64,000 nucleotides of DNA, taken from assembly GCA_963822615.1 (NCBI GenBank), contig CAWGIM010000015.1, positions 558,001 through 622,000 on the forward strand, read 5' to 3'. The position numbers and the translations under genes are program-made. The notes under the pieces were generated by a model. That model did no database searches and was not told the DNA's origin. It saw only the letters and a list, made by a program, of their open reading frames with translations. Of the stretch, positions 9,027-17,501 are shown one piece after another. This DNA is from Trebonia sp963822615. GTDB taxonomy: Bacteria > Actinomycetota > Actinomycetes > Streptosporangiales > Streptosporangiaceae. The first letter of the stretch is position 1; every line of letters starts with the position of its first letter.

Positions 9027-9851
9027 ATGGACCTGATGACGATCGGCGAGTTCGCCGCCCGGACCCGGCTGTCGCCCAAGGCGCTGCGGCTGTACGACCG
9101 GCTCGGGCTGCTGACGCCGGCGCTGACCGACCCGGTGACCGGGTACCGCCGCTACCAGGCGGACCAGGTGGGCCGGGCCAGGCTCATCGCGCTGCTGCGG
9201 CGGGTCGACATGCCGCTGCCGGTAATCGCCGGCATCGTGGAGCGCCCGCCGGACGAGGCGGCCGAAGCGGTCGCCGCCTTCTGGGCGCGGGCCGAGTCGG
9301 CCAGCGCGCAGCGGCGCGTCCTGGTCTCTTACATCCAGGCGACCCTGAAAGGGGAAGCTGTGCCCAGCTACGACATCAAGACCCGCGCGGTCCCTGGCCG
9401 CACCCTGGTGACGGTCATCCGGCACCTGCACCTGAGCGAGACCGACGAGTTCTTCGCCGACGCGTTCGCCCGGCTGCGGGGGGCGGGCCCCGGCCTTGAC
9501 GGGATCGCCGGCTGCCCCTTCGTCATCTTCTACGGCGAGGTCAGCGAGGACAGCGACGGCCCGCTCGAGCTGTGCCGCCCGGTAGCGAACGCCCCGGCGA
9601 CCGGGGTTCCCGCAGCCAGCCCCGGCGACCTGGCGTCGCGGGCCGAGGCCGCCCACGACGAGGTGTTCATCCGGCTGCCGGCCAAGGACATGACCTGGTC
9701 AGGGACCGCCCCCGCGCTGGACGCCCTGGAGGCCTGGCTGCGAGACAGCGGCAGGCAGCCGGCCGGCCCGCCCCGCCAGGTGCTGATCGCCGACCTGCGC
9801 ACCGCCGCCCCCGGCACCCCCGCCTTCGACCTGTCGGTCCCGCTTCGCTAA
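9027..9851 (+). CDS. MerR-family regulator with GyrI-like effector domain
   Basis: 274 residues. ATG 9027 is chosen over an upstream in-frame ATG because GGAGGAG precedes it at the right distance. The N-terminal winged helix-turn-helix reads MTIGEFAARTRLSPKALRLYDRLGLL, then GYRRYQADQVGRARLI, the standard MerR pattern. A dimerisation helix follows (about 75-110). Residues from about 115 (VPSYDIKTRAVPGRTLVTVIRHL) resemble the GyrI/SOUL-like small-molecule-binding domain of BmrR-type regulators. It probably senses a hydrophobic or cationic compound. No obvious efflux gene is adjacent, so the target is unknown. Confidence 0.88.
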   Translation: MDLMTIGEFAARTRLSPKALRLYDRLGLLTPALTDPVTGYRRYQADQVGRARLIALLRRVDMPLPVIAGIVERPPDEAAEAVAAFWARAESASAQRRVLVSYIQATLKGEAVPSYDIKTRAVPGRTLVTVIRHLHLSETDEFFADAFARLRGAGPGLDGIAGCPFVIFYGEVSEDSDGPLELCRPVANAPATGVPAASPGDLASRAEAAHDEVFIRLPAKDMTWSGTAPALDALEAWLRDSGRQPAGPPRQVLIADLRTAAPGTPAFDLSVPLR

Positions 9852-10200
9852 ACCGCCCGCTCCACCCGGCCCCCGCCAGCCCAGCCCCCGCCACCCCCAG
9901 CCCAGCCCCCAGCCCCGCCCCCCACTCCAGCCCCACCCTCACCCCCACTCTCACCCTCACCCCCACCCTCACCCCCACTCTCACCCTCACCCCCACCCTT
10001 ACCCCCAGCCCCACTCCCACCCCCAGCCCCACCCCATCCCCAGCCCAGACCCAGCCCCACCCCCAGCCACCGTCAGCCTCACCAGTGCGGAGCCAGCTGC
10101 CACCGCCGTCAGCCCGCCCCCGCCGTCGCCCCGGACCCGCCCCGGATGGTTGTGGTCGCTGGGCCGTCTGTTAGCCAAGGCCATCAAATTGGTGAGCCGG
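9852..10200. repeat. C-rich, G-poor simple-sequence tract (rut-like), gene-free
   Basis: From the MerR stop to about 10080 the + strand is almost entirely C, A and T in short reiterated units (CCCAGCC, then CACCCTCACCCC). G is nearly absent for about 200 bases. An RNA copied from the + strand would be C-rich and unstructured, the hallmark of Rho-utilisation sites. The minus strand has G-runs with quadruplex potential. Codon-like open frames here are low complexity and rejected as genes. The rest, to 10200, holds nothing recognisable. Confidence 0.6.
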
Positions 10201-10234
10201 GTAGCCAGGAGAACACATTAGCCAATGGTCAGAG

Positions 10235-10288
10235 CATGATCACGGAAACTTTTTAGTGTGATCACACCAAAAAGTTTCCGTGATCATG
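10235..10288. repeat. 54-bp near-perfect palindrome, copy 1 of a dispersed hairpin element
   Basis: The 20-base arms 10235-10254 and 10269-10288 are exact reverse complements (core CGGAAACTTTTT / AAAAAGTTTCCG). The 12 bases between them, GTGTGATCACAC, are themselves palindromic; only the pair 10255/10268 fails to match. A related element lies at 52521-52558. Both are followed by a similar TGATCATGA / ATTTCGATT segment. It lies in a gene-free stretch (10201-10454) of lower GC content. It may be a miniature mobile element, a structured RNA end or a regulatory site. Confidence 0.85.
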
Positions 10289-10454
10289 ACAAATTTCGAT
10301 TATTGACCATCCTCAGCTCACTGCGAGCTTTCACCTGCACCTCGGTGGCACCCGGAGTCCCTTACGTCGCTAGCAGCGTCGAATGCCGGCATCCTGGTGG
10401 CCCTCCGGCCTGCCGCAGCGTCGGGAGCAACGAGGCCGAAGCCCGCTACTGCTG

Positions 10455-11573
10455 TCAGGACAGCGACGACGGGTTCAGCCCGCGGTGGGCCGCGAAGGTC
10501 TCGAAGCTGGCCCGCTGCCGCGCCGTGGCCTGTTGCGCCGCGCGCCGCCGGGCCGGGTCACCGAGGCCGGGCCGCACCAGGTTGACGGCGCCGCCTAGCT
10601 CCGGGTCAGGGTCCGCCCGGAGGCCGTCGGCCCGCGCGAGGCGCTGGTTGAATTCGTCCTGGGACCGTCCGAGCGGGGGCATGACCCAGCAGGGGCCGTC
10701 CAGGCCTAGCTGGTACGAGCAGTAGCTGCCGCCCCAGGGCCGCGCTGCCGCGCTGGCGCCGGCGGCGAAGCCGCCGCCGCTTTCGACCCGGACGGCGTCG
10801 CCGCCCAGGACTGCGCCGCCCAGGACTGCGCCGTCCAGGACTGCGCCGCCCAAGGCCTCGGCGAACGCCCGCTGCCCCTGGGCCGGCGCCGACGACTCGT
10901 GGTTCTCGGTCTCGTCGTGTTCCGCGTAGAAGGCGTGCAAGTGGGCGTGCTGCACGTCCTGCCGGGGATTCCTGCTCACGGCCGGGCCGGTGCCGGCGCC
11001 GCCTTCCACGTCACGCAGGTAGTTGAGGTTGGGCGGGCTGTCGTTGGCGCAGAAGATCACCTGCCCGCCGTCCAGGCTGCGGTACCAGGCGGCGACCAGG
11101 GTCATCGCCGAGTGACGAGCCGCCAGTTCCGCGGCGGTGGCCGATGACCACCCGTCGCGGTGGCTGCGGGGCACGATGAGCGCGTGCGGCCTGGCCACCC
11201 GCCCAGGGCCGTTAGCCAGCATGAAGGGATTGCGGTCCAGCAGCAGGTCGACCAGCGCCGTTCCGTCGGCAGCGTGAACCGTTCCCAGGTAGGTAGGGAA
11301 ACTGGTCACGTCGGCGAACTCGTCCACCGGGCGGAACCGGCGGGAGAACTCTCCCGCACCGGCCACGCTCAGGATGTTCCCGGTTTCCTGGTCCGCTAGC
11401 ACCCAGTTCCCGGGCCGGGCGGCGCCGCCCGGTTTCCACAATGCCTTGACCGTGCGAGCGCCATCGGTGTACGTCCACATCCTCCGCAGCTCGACCCTGG
11501 TGAACGGGAAGCCCACGTGCCCGCGCCGGGAAGCCATGCTCCCGTGCTTACCCGTCCCGGACCGGGTACTCAC
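10455..11573 (-). CDS. HIT-motif protein (GalT/Ap4A-phosphorylase-like), function unknown
   Basis: Up to 372 residues. The start is uncertain: GTG 11573 gives the longest frame, but the ATGs at 11537 and 11480 are also possible and none has a well-spaced ribosome site. The recognisable part is residues about 85-220: RPHALIVPRSHRDG, then QHAHLHAF with the histidine triad H209, H211, H213 typical of HIT-superfamily nucleotidyl transferases and hydrolases. Residues 242-258 are a low-complexity (AVLGG/AVLDG) repeat, and the C-terminal 100 residues match nothing I know. A nucleotide- or nucleotide-sugar-linked role is inference. Confidence 0.65.
   Translation of the reverse strand: MSTRSGTGKHGSMASRRGHVGFPFTRVELRRMWTYTDGARTVKALWKPGGAARPGNWVLADQETGNILSVAGAGEFSRRFRPVDEFADVTSFPTYLGTVHAADGTALVDLLLDRNPFMLANGPGRVARPHALIVPRSHRDGWSSATAAELAARHSAMTLVAAWYRSLDGGQVIFCANDSPPNLNYLRDVEGGAGTGPAVSRNPRQDVQHAHLHAFYAEHDETENHESSAPAQGQRAFAEALGGAVLDGAVLGGAVLGGDAVRVESGGGFAAGASAAARPWGGSYCSYQLGLDGPCWVMPPLGRSQDEFNQRLARADGLRADPDPELGGAVNLVRPGLGDPARRRAAQQATARQRASFETFAAHRGLNPSSLS
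10801..10852 (-). repeat. In-frame 15-bp tandem repeat inside the HIT-motif gene
   Basis: Between three and four copies of a CAGGACTGCGCCGCC-like unit, coding AVLGG/AVLDG on the minus strand. The unit length preserves the reading frame. Confidence 0.8.
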
Positions 11574-11756
11574 GCCGACGACGCTGGCAGTAGCGAGTGC
11601 CGGCCGGCTCGGGCCAGCGCCCCCGATTACCCGGTGCAGGCCGGGCGGCTGGCGGTGGAGATCATGACGTGGTACTGCCCGCCCGGGACGATGAGCCGTC
11701 CCGGCCGCGCCGTTACGCTGCCCTGAGCGCCGCAGCGCGGCGCGAGCCGGAACCGC

Positions 11757-12650
11757 CTAACTGGGCGGACCGATTGCCCGGCGGCGTTCCAGCAGTACTT
11801 CGCGGAAACCGCTGATGTCGGCACCGGAGTGTGCCTCGGCCAGGGCCGCGATCTCTGCGAGCAGGGCCTCAGCTATCTGGAGCCCTTTCTCAGCCGGGCC
11901 GGCTGTCATCGCTTCCAGCCGCTCGGCGAGCCGCTCGGGGGCCAGGACGACCCCGGCGAGCAGGTGGCGCTGCCACTTGAGCTGGCGGTGCGGCAGGTAG
12001 ACGTGGTTGAGGGCGAGGGCGACCTTGACGACCGCGTATCCGGCCCTGGCCAGGAGGTCGGCGGCCGCCAGGCCGTCACCGCGGCTGACGAGCGCCTCGC
12101 GGGCTGACCAGCCTCTCAGCGCCTCCGGGGCAAGCGCCTGCTCGACCAGGGCCGAGACCAGCCTCGCGGGGAAGGCGTCGGCCCGCGCCCGCCATGACGC
12201 CATGATCTCCGCGCCGAGGAGCGGGCGGGAGCGCTGGAACGCGGCCAGGCGCATGTGCCGGACCGGGTCGGTGCTCGCCCGCAGTACCACGTCGTCAAGG
12301 AACCGCTCGGCCGAGGTGACGAGGAAGTTGCTCACGGTGATGTCAAGCTCGCCGACCCGGTAGTCTTCGCTCCACTCCTCATCGTCCTGGTCGTAGTCCC
12401 ACAGGGCCGTCAGCTCGCCGCCGAGCGAACGCGCGGGGGCGAGCCGTTCCGCGTCGGCCGGCGGGCGGAGCCAGTAGCAGTCCAGTTCCAGGTCCGAGAA
12501 CCGGTCAGCGACGCCCGCGCCGACTGAGCCAGCCACGGCCAGCGCGGCCACGTTCGGGTTCGTCGCGTACCCGGTGGCGACAGCCCTCCTGGCTACCGCC
12601 ATCCGCCATGCGGCGTGGACGTTCTCCGCCCGTTGCCCGTAAACAGCCAT
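11757..12650 (-). CDS. Nucleotidyltransferase-fold protein (DUF4037-like)
   Basis: 297 residues from ATG 12650; the open frame extends further upstream, but MAVYGQRAENVHAAW looks like the natural start and GGAGG lies about 14 bases before it. The polymerase-beta-type catalytic motif is AVAGSVGAGVADRFSDLELDCYW, giving GS followed by the paired acidic residues. GELDITVSNF supplies the third acidic position. The helical C-terminal half (about 160-297) fits the domain seen in DUF4037 proteins. It probably transfers a nucleotide to a small molecule or protein; aminoglycoside-nucleotidyltransferase-like activity is possible but unproven. Confidence 0.75.
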   Translation of the reverse strand: MAVYGQRAENVHAAWRMAVARRAVATGYATNPNVAALAVAGSVGAGVADRFSDLELDCYWLRPPADAERLAPARSLGGELTALWDYDQDDEEWSEDYRVGELDITVSNFLVTSAERFLDDVVLRASTDPVRHMRLAAFQRSRPLLGAEIMASWRARADAFPARLVSALVEQALAPEALRGWSAREALVSRGDGLAAADLLARAGYAVVKVALALNHVYLPHRQLKWQRHLLAGVVLAPERLAERLEAMTAGPAEKGLQIAEALLAEIAALAEAHSGADISGFREVLLERRRAIGPPS

Positions 12651-12967
12651 CCGCGACCTGCGATCCTCCGCTCCGCGACCAGATGCCCAGGACGAGCGGT
12701 GAGTCCGTATCCCGATTCCGCGACGGGGACCCGCCACCTCCTGCCGGAGCGCAGAACTGGCGCTACCGCGTACCAGTATCGCGCTGCCGGGCCGACTATC
12801 AGCAGCAGTTCTCCGGCGTTAGTCGTCCTCGACGGCGGCGAGCCGCGCGGCCATGCCGCGCGGGCGGCACTGGTCGTTCGCAGCCGGGCGCCCTGGCGTG
12901 GCCGCGCGATGAAGGCGGCGCACACCGTAATTGGACACAAAAGTAAGTAAGCGCCTACTATCAAATC
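12651..12967. promoter_or_regulatory. Gene-free divergent region with candidate promoter for the small membrane protein
   Basis: No supported gene. Near its right end a TTGGAC hexamer and a TACTAT hexamer, 19 bases apart, precede ATG 12968 by only a few bases, suggesting a promoter giving a leaderless or near-leaderless mRNA. The remainder shows nothing recognisable. Confidence 0.35.
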
Positions 12968-13357
12968 ATGACCGCAGCCGAGTACTCCTCCGCTCCGCGC
13001 CGCCTCCCCGCCGTCCCGTCGCCGCGCCGCCTCCCGGTTACCCTGGCCGTCGCCGCCAGCATCGGCGTCTTCGCCACCTCGCTGCGGGCGCTGCCCGTCC
13101 CCGTGCTCTGCCCGCTGGCGGCGGTGTGGCTGACCGCCTTCGCGGTCGGCGCGCTTGCGCCCCGCAGCGGCGTGGTGGTGCTTATCGTGCTGGCCGCCCT
13201 GGTCAAGGTCGCAACGGCCGCCCTGGTCGTCTGGGCGGTCACCCAGCCGCACTCGCCCGTCGGCCCGCACGGCGTGCTCGACTGGTTTCCGCTCGGGCTG
13301 CTGAACGCGGGCACCGGGCTGTGGCTGCTGGCCGTGATCCGGCACCGCGCCCGGTGA
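12968..13357 (+). CDS. Small four-helix membrane protein
   Basis: 129 residues with hydrophobic stretches at about 22-42, 46-64, 68-90 and 105-123 and a basic C-terminus (IRHRAR). I do not recognise a family. The stop overlaps the GTG of the following TetR gene (GTGA), so the two are translationally coupled. Coupling to a repressor suggests a regulated membrane function, but nothing more specific is visible. Confidence 0.7.
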   Translation: MTAAEYSSAPRRLPAVPSPRRLPVTLAVAASIGVFATSLRALPVPVLCPLAAVWLTAFAVGALAPRSGVVVLIVLAALVKVATAALVVWAVTQPHSPVGPHGVLDWFPLGLLNAGTGLWLLAVIRHRAR

Positions 13358-14047
13358 GCAGCCCGGCCGAGCAGGACCCACCAGGCCAGAACCAGCCGGG
13401 CCCGAACCACCCGGGCCAGGACGACCAGGCCCCCGCCGCCCGCAGGCCGCGGCGGCCGGCCGCCGAGCGGCGGCAGCAGATCCTGGCCGCCGCCCGCACC
13501 CTGTTCGCCGAGCGCGGCTACCACGCCACCACCACCCGCGACCTGGCGGTCGCGGCCGACATCAACGACGCGCTGATCTACCGCTACTTCCCCGACAAGC
13601 CGGCGATCCTGGCCGCGCTGGCGGACGAGGCGATCGCGGTGTTCCTGGCGCTGCCGAAGCCACCGGAGCGCGCGCCGCTGCCGCTGGACCAGCTCCTTGA
13701 GCTGATCGGCGGCCGGGTTCGTGCACGCCGCCCGGGCCAACCTTGACCTGCTCACCATCCTCATCGGCGAGCGGCAGGCGCTGGCCGGCGACACCAGGTT
13801 CGCCGAGTTCATCGACCAGTCCGCTACCCGGCTCGGCCGCCTGATCGACACGCTGACCAGTGGCGACGACGTACCCGGCGACGACGGACCCGGCTACCTG
13901 ACCGCCCGCGCGTACTTCGGCGCGCTGATCTCGTTCGTGCTACTGCAAGACCAGCTCGGCATGGCCGCGGTCCACCCACTCGACGCTGGCGAGTACGTCC
14001 GCCACCTAGCCCGCCTCACCGGCCGCGGAGCGGCGCCACCAGCGTAA
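13354..14047 (+). pseudogene. TetR-family regulator, frameshifted in this sequence
   Basis: GTG 13354 overlaps the upstream stop. After a Pro/Gln-rich N-terminal tail, the TetR DNA-binding domain is clear: ERRQQILAAARTLFAERGYHATTTRDLAVAADINDALIYRYFPDK. The frame then ends at 13746, while the ligand-binding half (FVHAARANLDLLTILIGER, ISFVLLQDQLG) continues in the +1 frame to 14047. Removing one G from the GGG run near 13716-13718 restores a single frame of about 230 residues. A sequencing indel is as likely as a true pseudogene. The end overlaps the convergent MFS gene. Confidence 0.8.
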
Positions 14048-15493
14048 GCACCGCCACCAGCGTAAGCACCGCCACCAGCGTAAAACCGCGCCACCCGCGT
14101 CGGCGCCCGGCAGCAGCAGGGTCAAGGCGCCCCCGGCCGCGAGCAGCCCGGCCGTGGCGAGGGCGGTGATGGCCAGCCCGCGGGCGGCCGGCTGGCTGGT
14201 GGCGGCGTAGAGGGTGGCGATGGTGGCGACCCCGGCTGACCCGGCGAGCTGCTGGATGGCGCCGAGCGAGCCCGAGGCGCTGCCGGCCTCGGCGGCCGTG
14301 ATGCCGGTGAGGATGGTGGCGAAGAGGGGCGCGATGATCCCGCCGAGCCCGATGCCTAGGGCGAGGGCCGGCCCGGCCAGCATGAGCCCTCCGGGCCGCG
14401 CGTCCGCGGGTGCGCTCAGCAGCGCAATGCCGATCAGGCCGGCCGCCGCGACCGCCAGGTTAACCCGGATGGTGGCCAGGCCGCCGAGGCGGCGCTCCAG
14501 GCGCATCGCCGCCAGGGCGCCGATGGCGTTGCCGACCGCGACCGGGGTGAGTGCCAGCCCGGCCCCGAGCGCGCTCCAGCCGAGGCCGTACTGGGCGTAG
14601 AGGGACAGCACCAGGATGATCCCGGCCGAGGCCCCGAAGAAGGCGACGGCGATAGCGGACCCGGCCAGGTAGCTGCGGCGGCGCAGCAGGGCGGGCTCGA
14701 TGAGCGGGGCGGTGCTGCGGCGCTCGTGGCGGGCGAACAGGCCGATACCGCCGAGGCCGGCCGCGAGGAGTGCGAAGGTCCACCACGGCCAGCCGTCCTG
14801 GCGTCCCTCGATCAGCGGGTAGATGAGCAAGAACATGGCGGTACCACTCAGAATGACGCCCCGCCCGTCCAGGCGGCTCATGGTGGGCGGTCTATCGGCC
14901 GGCAGCCAGCGGAACCCGCCCGCGATGGCGGCGGCGCCGAGGAGCAGGTTGACGAAGAAGATCAGCCGCCAGCCGGCCCCGAGCAGGTTCCAGCGGATGA
15001 GGGCGCCGGCCAACAGTGGTCCGCTGACGGCGGCGAGGCTCAGCGCGGGAGCGTAGAAGCTGAACGCCCGCCCGATCCCCTCGGCCGGGAACGCGCTGGT
15101 CAGCAGGCCGATCCCCGGGGACAGCAGAACGGCCCCGAAGGAGCCCTGGGCCAGCCGGGCGACGATCAGCATCCCGGGAGTTACCGACAGGCCGCAGGCT
15201 ACCGACGCGGCGGTGAACCCGGCCGCCCCGAGCAGGAACATCCGCCGCTGCCCGCACCGGTCGCCCAGCCGCCCGCCGGTGATGAGCAGCACCGCGAGGG
15301 CGAGCGTGTAGGACGCTGACAGCCACTGGACCAGGCCGATGCCGCCGCCGATGGACCGGCGCACCGCCGGCCCGGCCACGTTGACGGTGGTGGTGTCCAG
15401 GATGTCCATCGCCTCGGCCGCCAGCACCACGGCCAGGACGTGCCAGCGCCGGCGGTAGCCGGCGGCCGGCGGGCACACGGCTTCAACCGTCAT
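14006..15493 (-). CDS. MFS multidrug exporter (DHA2, EmrB/QacA-type)
   Basis: 495 residues, ATG 15493 with GAGGAA five bases upstream. A proton-coupled drug exporter of the plasma membrane. MDILDTTTVNVAGPAV in the first helix is the DHA2 hallmark. GGRLGDRCGQRRMF is the loop 2-3 MFS signature, and SPGIGLLTSAFPAEGIGRAF and GPLLAGALI resemble motif C. About 14 hydrophobic helices can be counted. The last 20 residues, RWWRCL repeated, come from an 18-bp tandem repeat and are probably non-functional tail. Divergent from a TetR gene with an operator-like palindrome between, the usual arrangement for repressor-controlled efflux. Confidence 0.9.
   Translation of the reverse strand: MTVEAVCPPAAGYRRRWHVLAVVLAAEAMDILDTTTVNVAGPAVRRSIGGGIGLVQWLSASYTLALAVLLITGGRLGDRCGQRRMFLLGAAGFTAASVACGLSVTPGMLIVARLAQGSFGAVLLSPGIGLLTSAFPAEGIGRAFSFYAPALSLAAVSGPLLAGALIRWNLLGAGWRLIFFVNLLLGAAAIAGGFRWLPADRPPTMSRLDGRGVILSGTAMFLLIYPLIEGRQDGWPWWTFALLAAGLGGIGLFARHERRSTAPLIEPALLRRRSYLAGSAIAVAFFGASAGIILVLSLYAQYGLGWSALGAGLALTPVAVGNAIGALAAMRLERRLGGLATIRVNLAVAAAGLIGIALLSAPADARPGGLMLAGPALALGIGLGGIIAPLFATILTGITAAEAGSASGSLGAIQQLAGSAGVATIATLYAATSQPAARGLAITALATAGLLAAGGALTLLLPGADAGGAVLRWWRCLRWWRCLRWWRRSAAGEAG
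14035..14085. repeat. 18-bp tandem repeat spanning the ends of two convergent genes
   Basis: Nearly three copies of GCCACCAGCGTAAGCACC at 14035-14052, 14053-14070 and 14071-14085. On the + strand the first copy supplies the TetR stop codon; on the minus strand the same repeat is read through as RWWRCL repeats in the exporter tail. Confidence 0.9.
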
Positions 15494-15507
15494 CTCGGTT
15501 CCTCTCG

Positions 15508-15539
15508 ACGTACGACGTTCGCTAGCGAACAGTGTACGT
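15508..15539. promoter_or_regulatory. Candidate TetR operator between exporter and repressor
   Basis: A perfect 14-bp palindrome GTTCGCTAGCGAAC (15517-15530) is nested in a 32-bp imperfect palindrome whose ends ACGTAC / GTACGT (15508-15513, 15534-15539) also match. It lies in the 75-base divergent gap, overlapping the probable promoters of both genes. Confidence 0.7.
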
Positions 15540-15568
15540 TAGGAAATGGCGCCCGTAGACTCAAGCAG

Positions 15569-16180
15569 GTGAACGTTCGTCCGCGAGAGCCCGTCAGCCG
15601 CCGGGGCGGCCCCGTCCGGCCCGCACTCAGCCGCGCCGCCATCGTGCAGGCGGCGCTGGGAGTAGCCGACCAGGAGGGCCTCGACGCGGTGAGCATGCGC
15701 CGGGTGGCGGAGGTGCTCGACACCGGCGCGTCCGCGCTCTACGTCTACCTGCGGAACCGGGATGACCTGCTCGGCGCCATGTTCGACCAGGCCATGGCCG
15801 ACGTCGCTGGCGCCCCGCTCCCGCCGGGCGACTGGCGGCAGCGGCTGAGCTGGCTGCTGCTGAGCTCCGTCACCGCCGCCAGCGGGCACGGCGGCCTGGC
15901 CCGGGTCGCGCTCACCTCGGTCCCGGACGGGCCGAACGCCGCTGTCATCACCGGGCGGGTCCGGGAGCTGCTGGCCGAAGGCGGGATCGCGCAGAGCGCG
16001 GTCCCGGCCGCGCTGGACCTGCTCGGCCTGTTCGTGACCGCCGCCGCCCTCGACCGGGTGCCGGTCACCCTGGCGACCCCGGACCAGCACCGGCAGCAGC
16101 TGCGCTGGGAAATCGACGTCATACTCAACGGGCTCGTCGCTACGAGCCCGCCGCCCGCGCCCGCGGACACCCTCAGCTGA
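15569..16180 (+). CDS. TetR-family repressor, probable regulator of the adjacent exporter
   Basis: 203 residues from GTG 15569; the open frame extends upstream, but through the operator region. The DNA-binding domain is LSRAAIVQAALGVADQEGLDAVSMRRVAEVLDTGASALYVYLRNRDDLL. The rest is the all-helical ligand-binding domain, resembling the TetR C-terminal family (NGLVATSP near the end). Gene order and the palindrome in the divergent gap support repression of the MFS exporter. The 3' end overlaps the convergent photolyase gene by 8 bases. Confidence 0.88.
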   Translation: MNVRPREPVSRRGGPVRPALSRAAIVQAALGVADQEGLDAVSMRRVAEVLDTGASALYVYLRNRDDLLGAMFDQAMADVAGAPLPPGDWRQRLSWLLLSSVTAASGHGGLARVALTSVPDGPNAAVITGRVRELLAEGGIAQSAVPAALDLLGLFVTAAALDRVPVTLATPDQHRQQLRWEIDVILNGLVATSPPPAPADTLS

Positions 16181-17501
16181 GGTCGATCACCGGCTCCGGG
16201 TACTTCAGCGCCCGCCGCTGCGCGTCCGGCAGCGTCCACGGCGTGTGCACGGCGGGCGCGTTCAGGCCCGCCAGCTCGGGCACGTAGCGCCGCACGTAGT
16301 CGCCGTCGTGGTCGAACCGGCTGGCCTGGCGCAGCGGGTTCATCACCCGGTTAGGGCGCGGGTTGTTGCCGGTGCCGGCCACCCACTGCCAGTTGCCGGC
16401 GTTGTTGGCCACGTCGGCGTCGGCCAGCAGCGCCCCGAAGTGCGCGTACCCGTGCCGCCAGTCGATACCGAGCGTCCTGACCAGGAACGAAGCGGTGATC
16501 ATGCGGGCCCGGTTGTGCATGAAGCCCTCGGCCGCGAGCTGCCGCAGCCCGGCGTCGACGATCGGGATGCCGGTCTGCCCGGCCCGCCAGGCGTCGAGTG
16601 CGCGCTGGTTGTCGTGCCAGTCGTCAGCCGGCGGCCGGTAGTTCTCCTTCGCGATGTCCGGGAACGCCGCGGTGACCTGGTGGAAGAAGTCGCGCCAGCA
16701 AAGCTGCCGTGCGAACTCCTCGCCCCCCGGGCGGGTGAGCGCGTCGCGGGCCAGCGCGAGCGCCGACACGCAGCCGAACCGCAGGTAGGCGCTGAGCCGG
16801 GAGGTGTCGTCGCCGGCCAGGTTGTCGTGCTCGTCGCCGTAGCCCTTGATCGGCCCGTCCAGCCAGGCGCGGGCCCGCTCCCGGCCGGCCTGCTCGCCCC
16901 CCGGTGCCAGGTCGCGCGAGGCGCCGGGGGGCGAGGCGGCGCTGCCGTCGCCGGGCGGCCGGCCGGGCGCGATTCCCGCCGGAAGGGTCACGGTGGCCGG
17001 CGCCGGGGTGGTCTTCCGCCAGGAGGCGGCGCTCCAGGCGCGCCAGTAAGGGGTGAATACCCGGTAGTGGCCCCCGTCGCCCGGTTGACCGCCGCCGGGC
17101 TGCAGGTCGCCGGCCGGCACCACCTGGTGCCCCGGGGTGACCTCGAGCGCCATCCGGTGCCGCGCGCACTCGGCCGCCAGGCGCTGCTCGCGGCGCCGGG
17201 CGTAACGGGAGACGTCGCCCGCCGTGAAGACGGCTTCCGCGTTCGCCTCGGTGGCCAGCCGGATCGCCTCGGCGGCCGGCTCGCCGGTGCGGATGATCAG
17301 GTCGCCGCCCCGCTCGCGCAGCCCCTCGCGCAGGTCGGCGACCGACTCGGCCAGGAAGCGGGCCCGGTTGGGCGGCACGTCGAGCGCCGGGTCGAACACG
17401 AACAGCGGCACCACCTGGCGGGCCCGCGCGCAGGCGCCCGCGAGGGCCGGGTTGTCGTGCACCCGCAGGTCGCGGGTGAAGAGCACAAGGGCGGTGTCCA
17501 T
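16173..17501 (-). CDS. phrB: Deoxyribodipyrimidine photo-lyase (class I CPD photolyase)
   Basis: 442 residues; ATG 17501 chosen over the longer frame because GGGAG lies at the right distance and MDTALVLFTRDLRVHDNPAL is the canonical photolyase N-terminus. The enzyme uses blue light and FADH to split cyclobutane pyrimidine dimers. Residues 1-130 form the antenna-binding domain. The FAD-binding half shows RLSAYLRFGCVS, CWRDFFHQ, WRAGQTGIPIVDAGLRQL, GFMHNRARMITASF and ANNAGNWQWVAGTGNNPRPNRVMNP, all diagnostic. It follows the presumed light-induced operon in the same orientation after a 160-base gap, in keeping with light-dependent regulation. Confidence 0.96.
   Translation of the reverse strand: MDTALVLFTRDLRVHDNPALAGACARARQVVPLFVFDPALDVPPNRARFLAESVADLREGLRERGGDLIIRTGEPAAEAIRLATEANAEAVFTAGDVSRYARRREQRLAAECARHRMALEVTPGHQVVPAGDLQPGGGQPGDGGHYRVFTPYWRAWSAASWRKTTPAPATVTLPAGIAPGRPPGDGSAASPPGASRDLAPGGEQAGRERARAWLDGPIKGYGDEHDNLAGDDTSRLSAYLRFGCVSALALARDALTRPGGEEFARQLCWRDFFHQVTAAFPDIAKENYRPPADDWHDNQRALDAWRAGQTGIPIVDAGLRQLAAEGFMHNRARMITASFLVRTLGIDWRHGYAHFGALLADADVANNAGNWQWVAGTGNNPRPNRVMNPLRQASRFDHDGDYVRRYVPELAGLNAPAVHTPWTLPDAQRRALKYPEPVIDLS

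Noticed and set aside
9848..10174. Open frames through the C-rich tract (Pro/Thr or Gly/Val repeats)
   Set aside because: Pure low-complexity translations on both strands, explained by simple-sequence DNA.
10235..10288. The 54-bp palindrome as an ordinary intrinsic terminator
   Set aside because: The stem middle is A/T-rich, no U-tract follows the hairpin, and a related copy with shared flank exists elsewhere.
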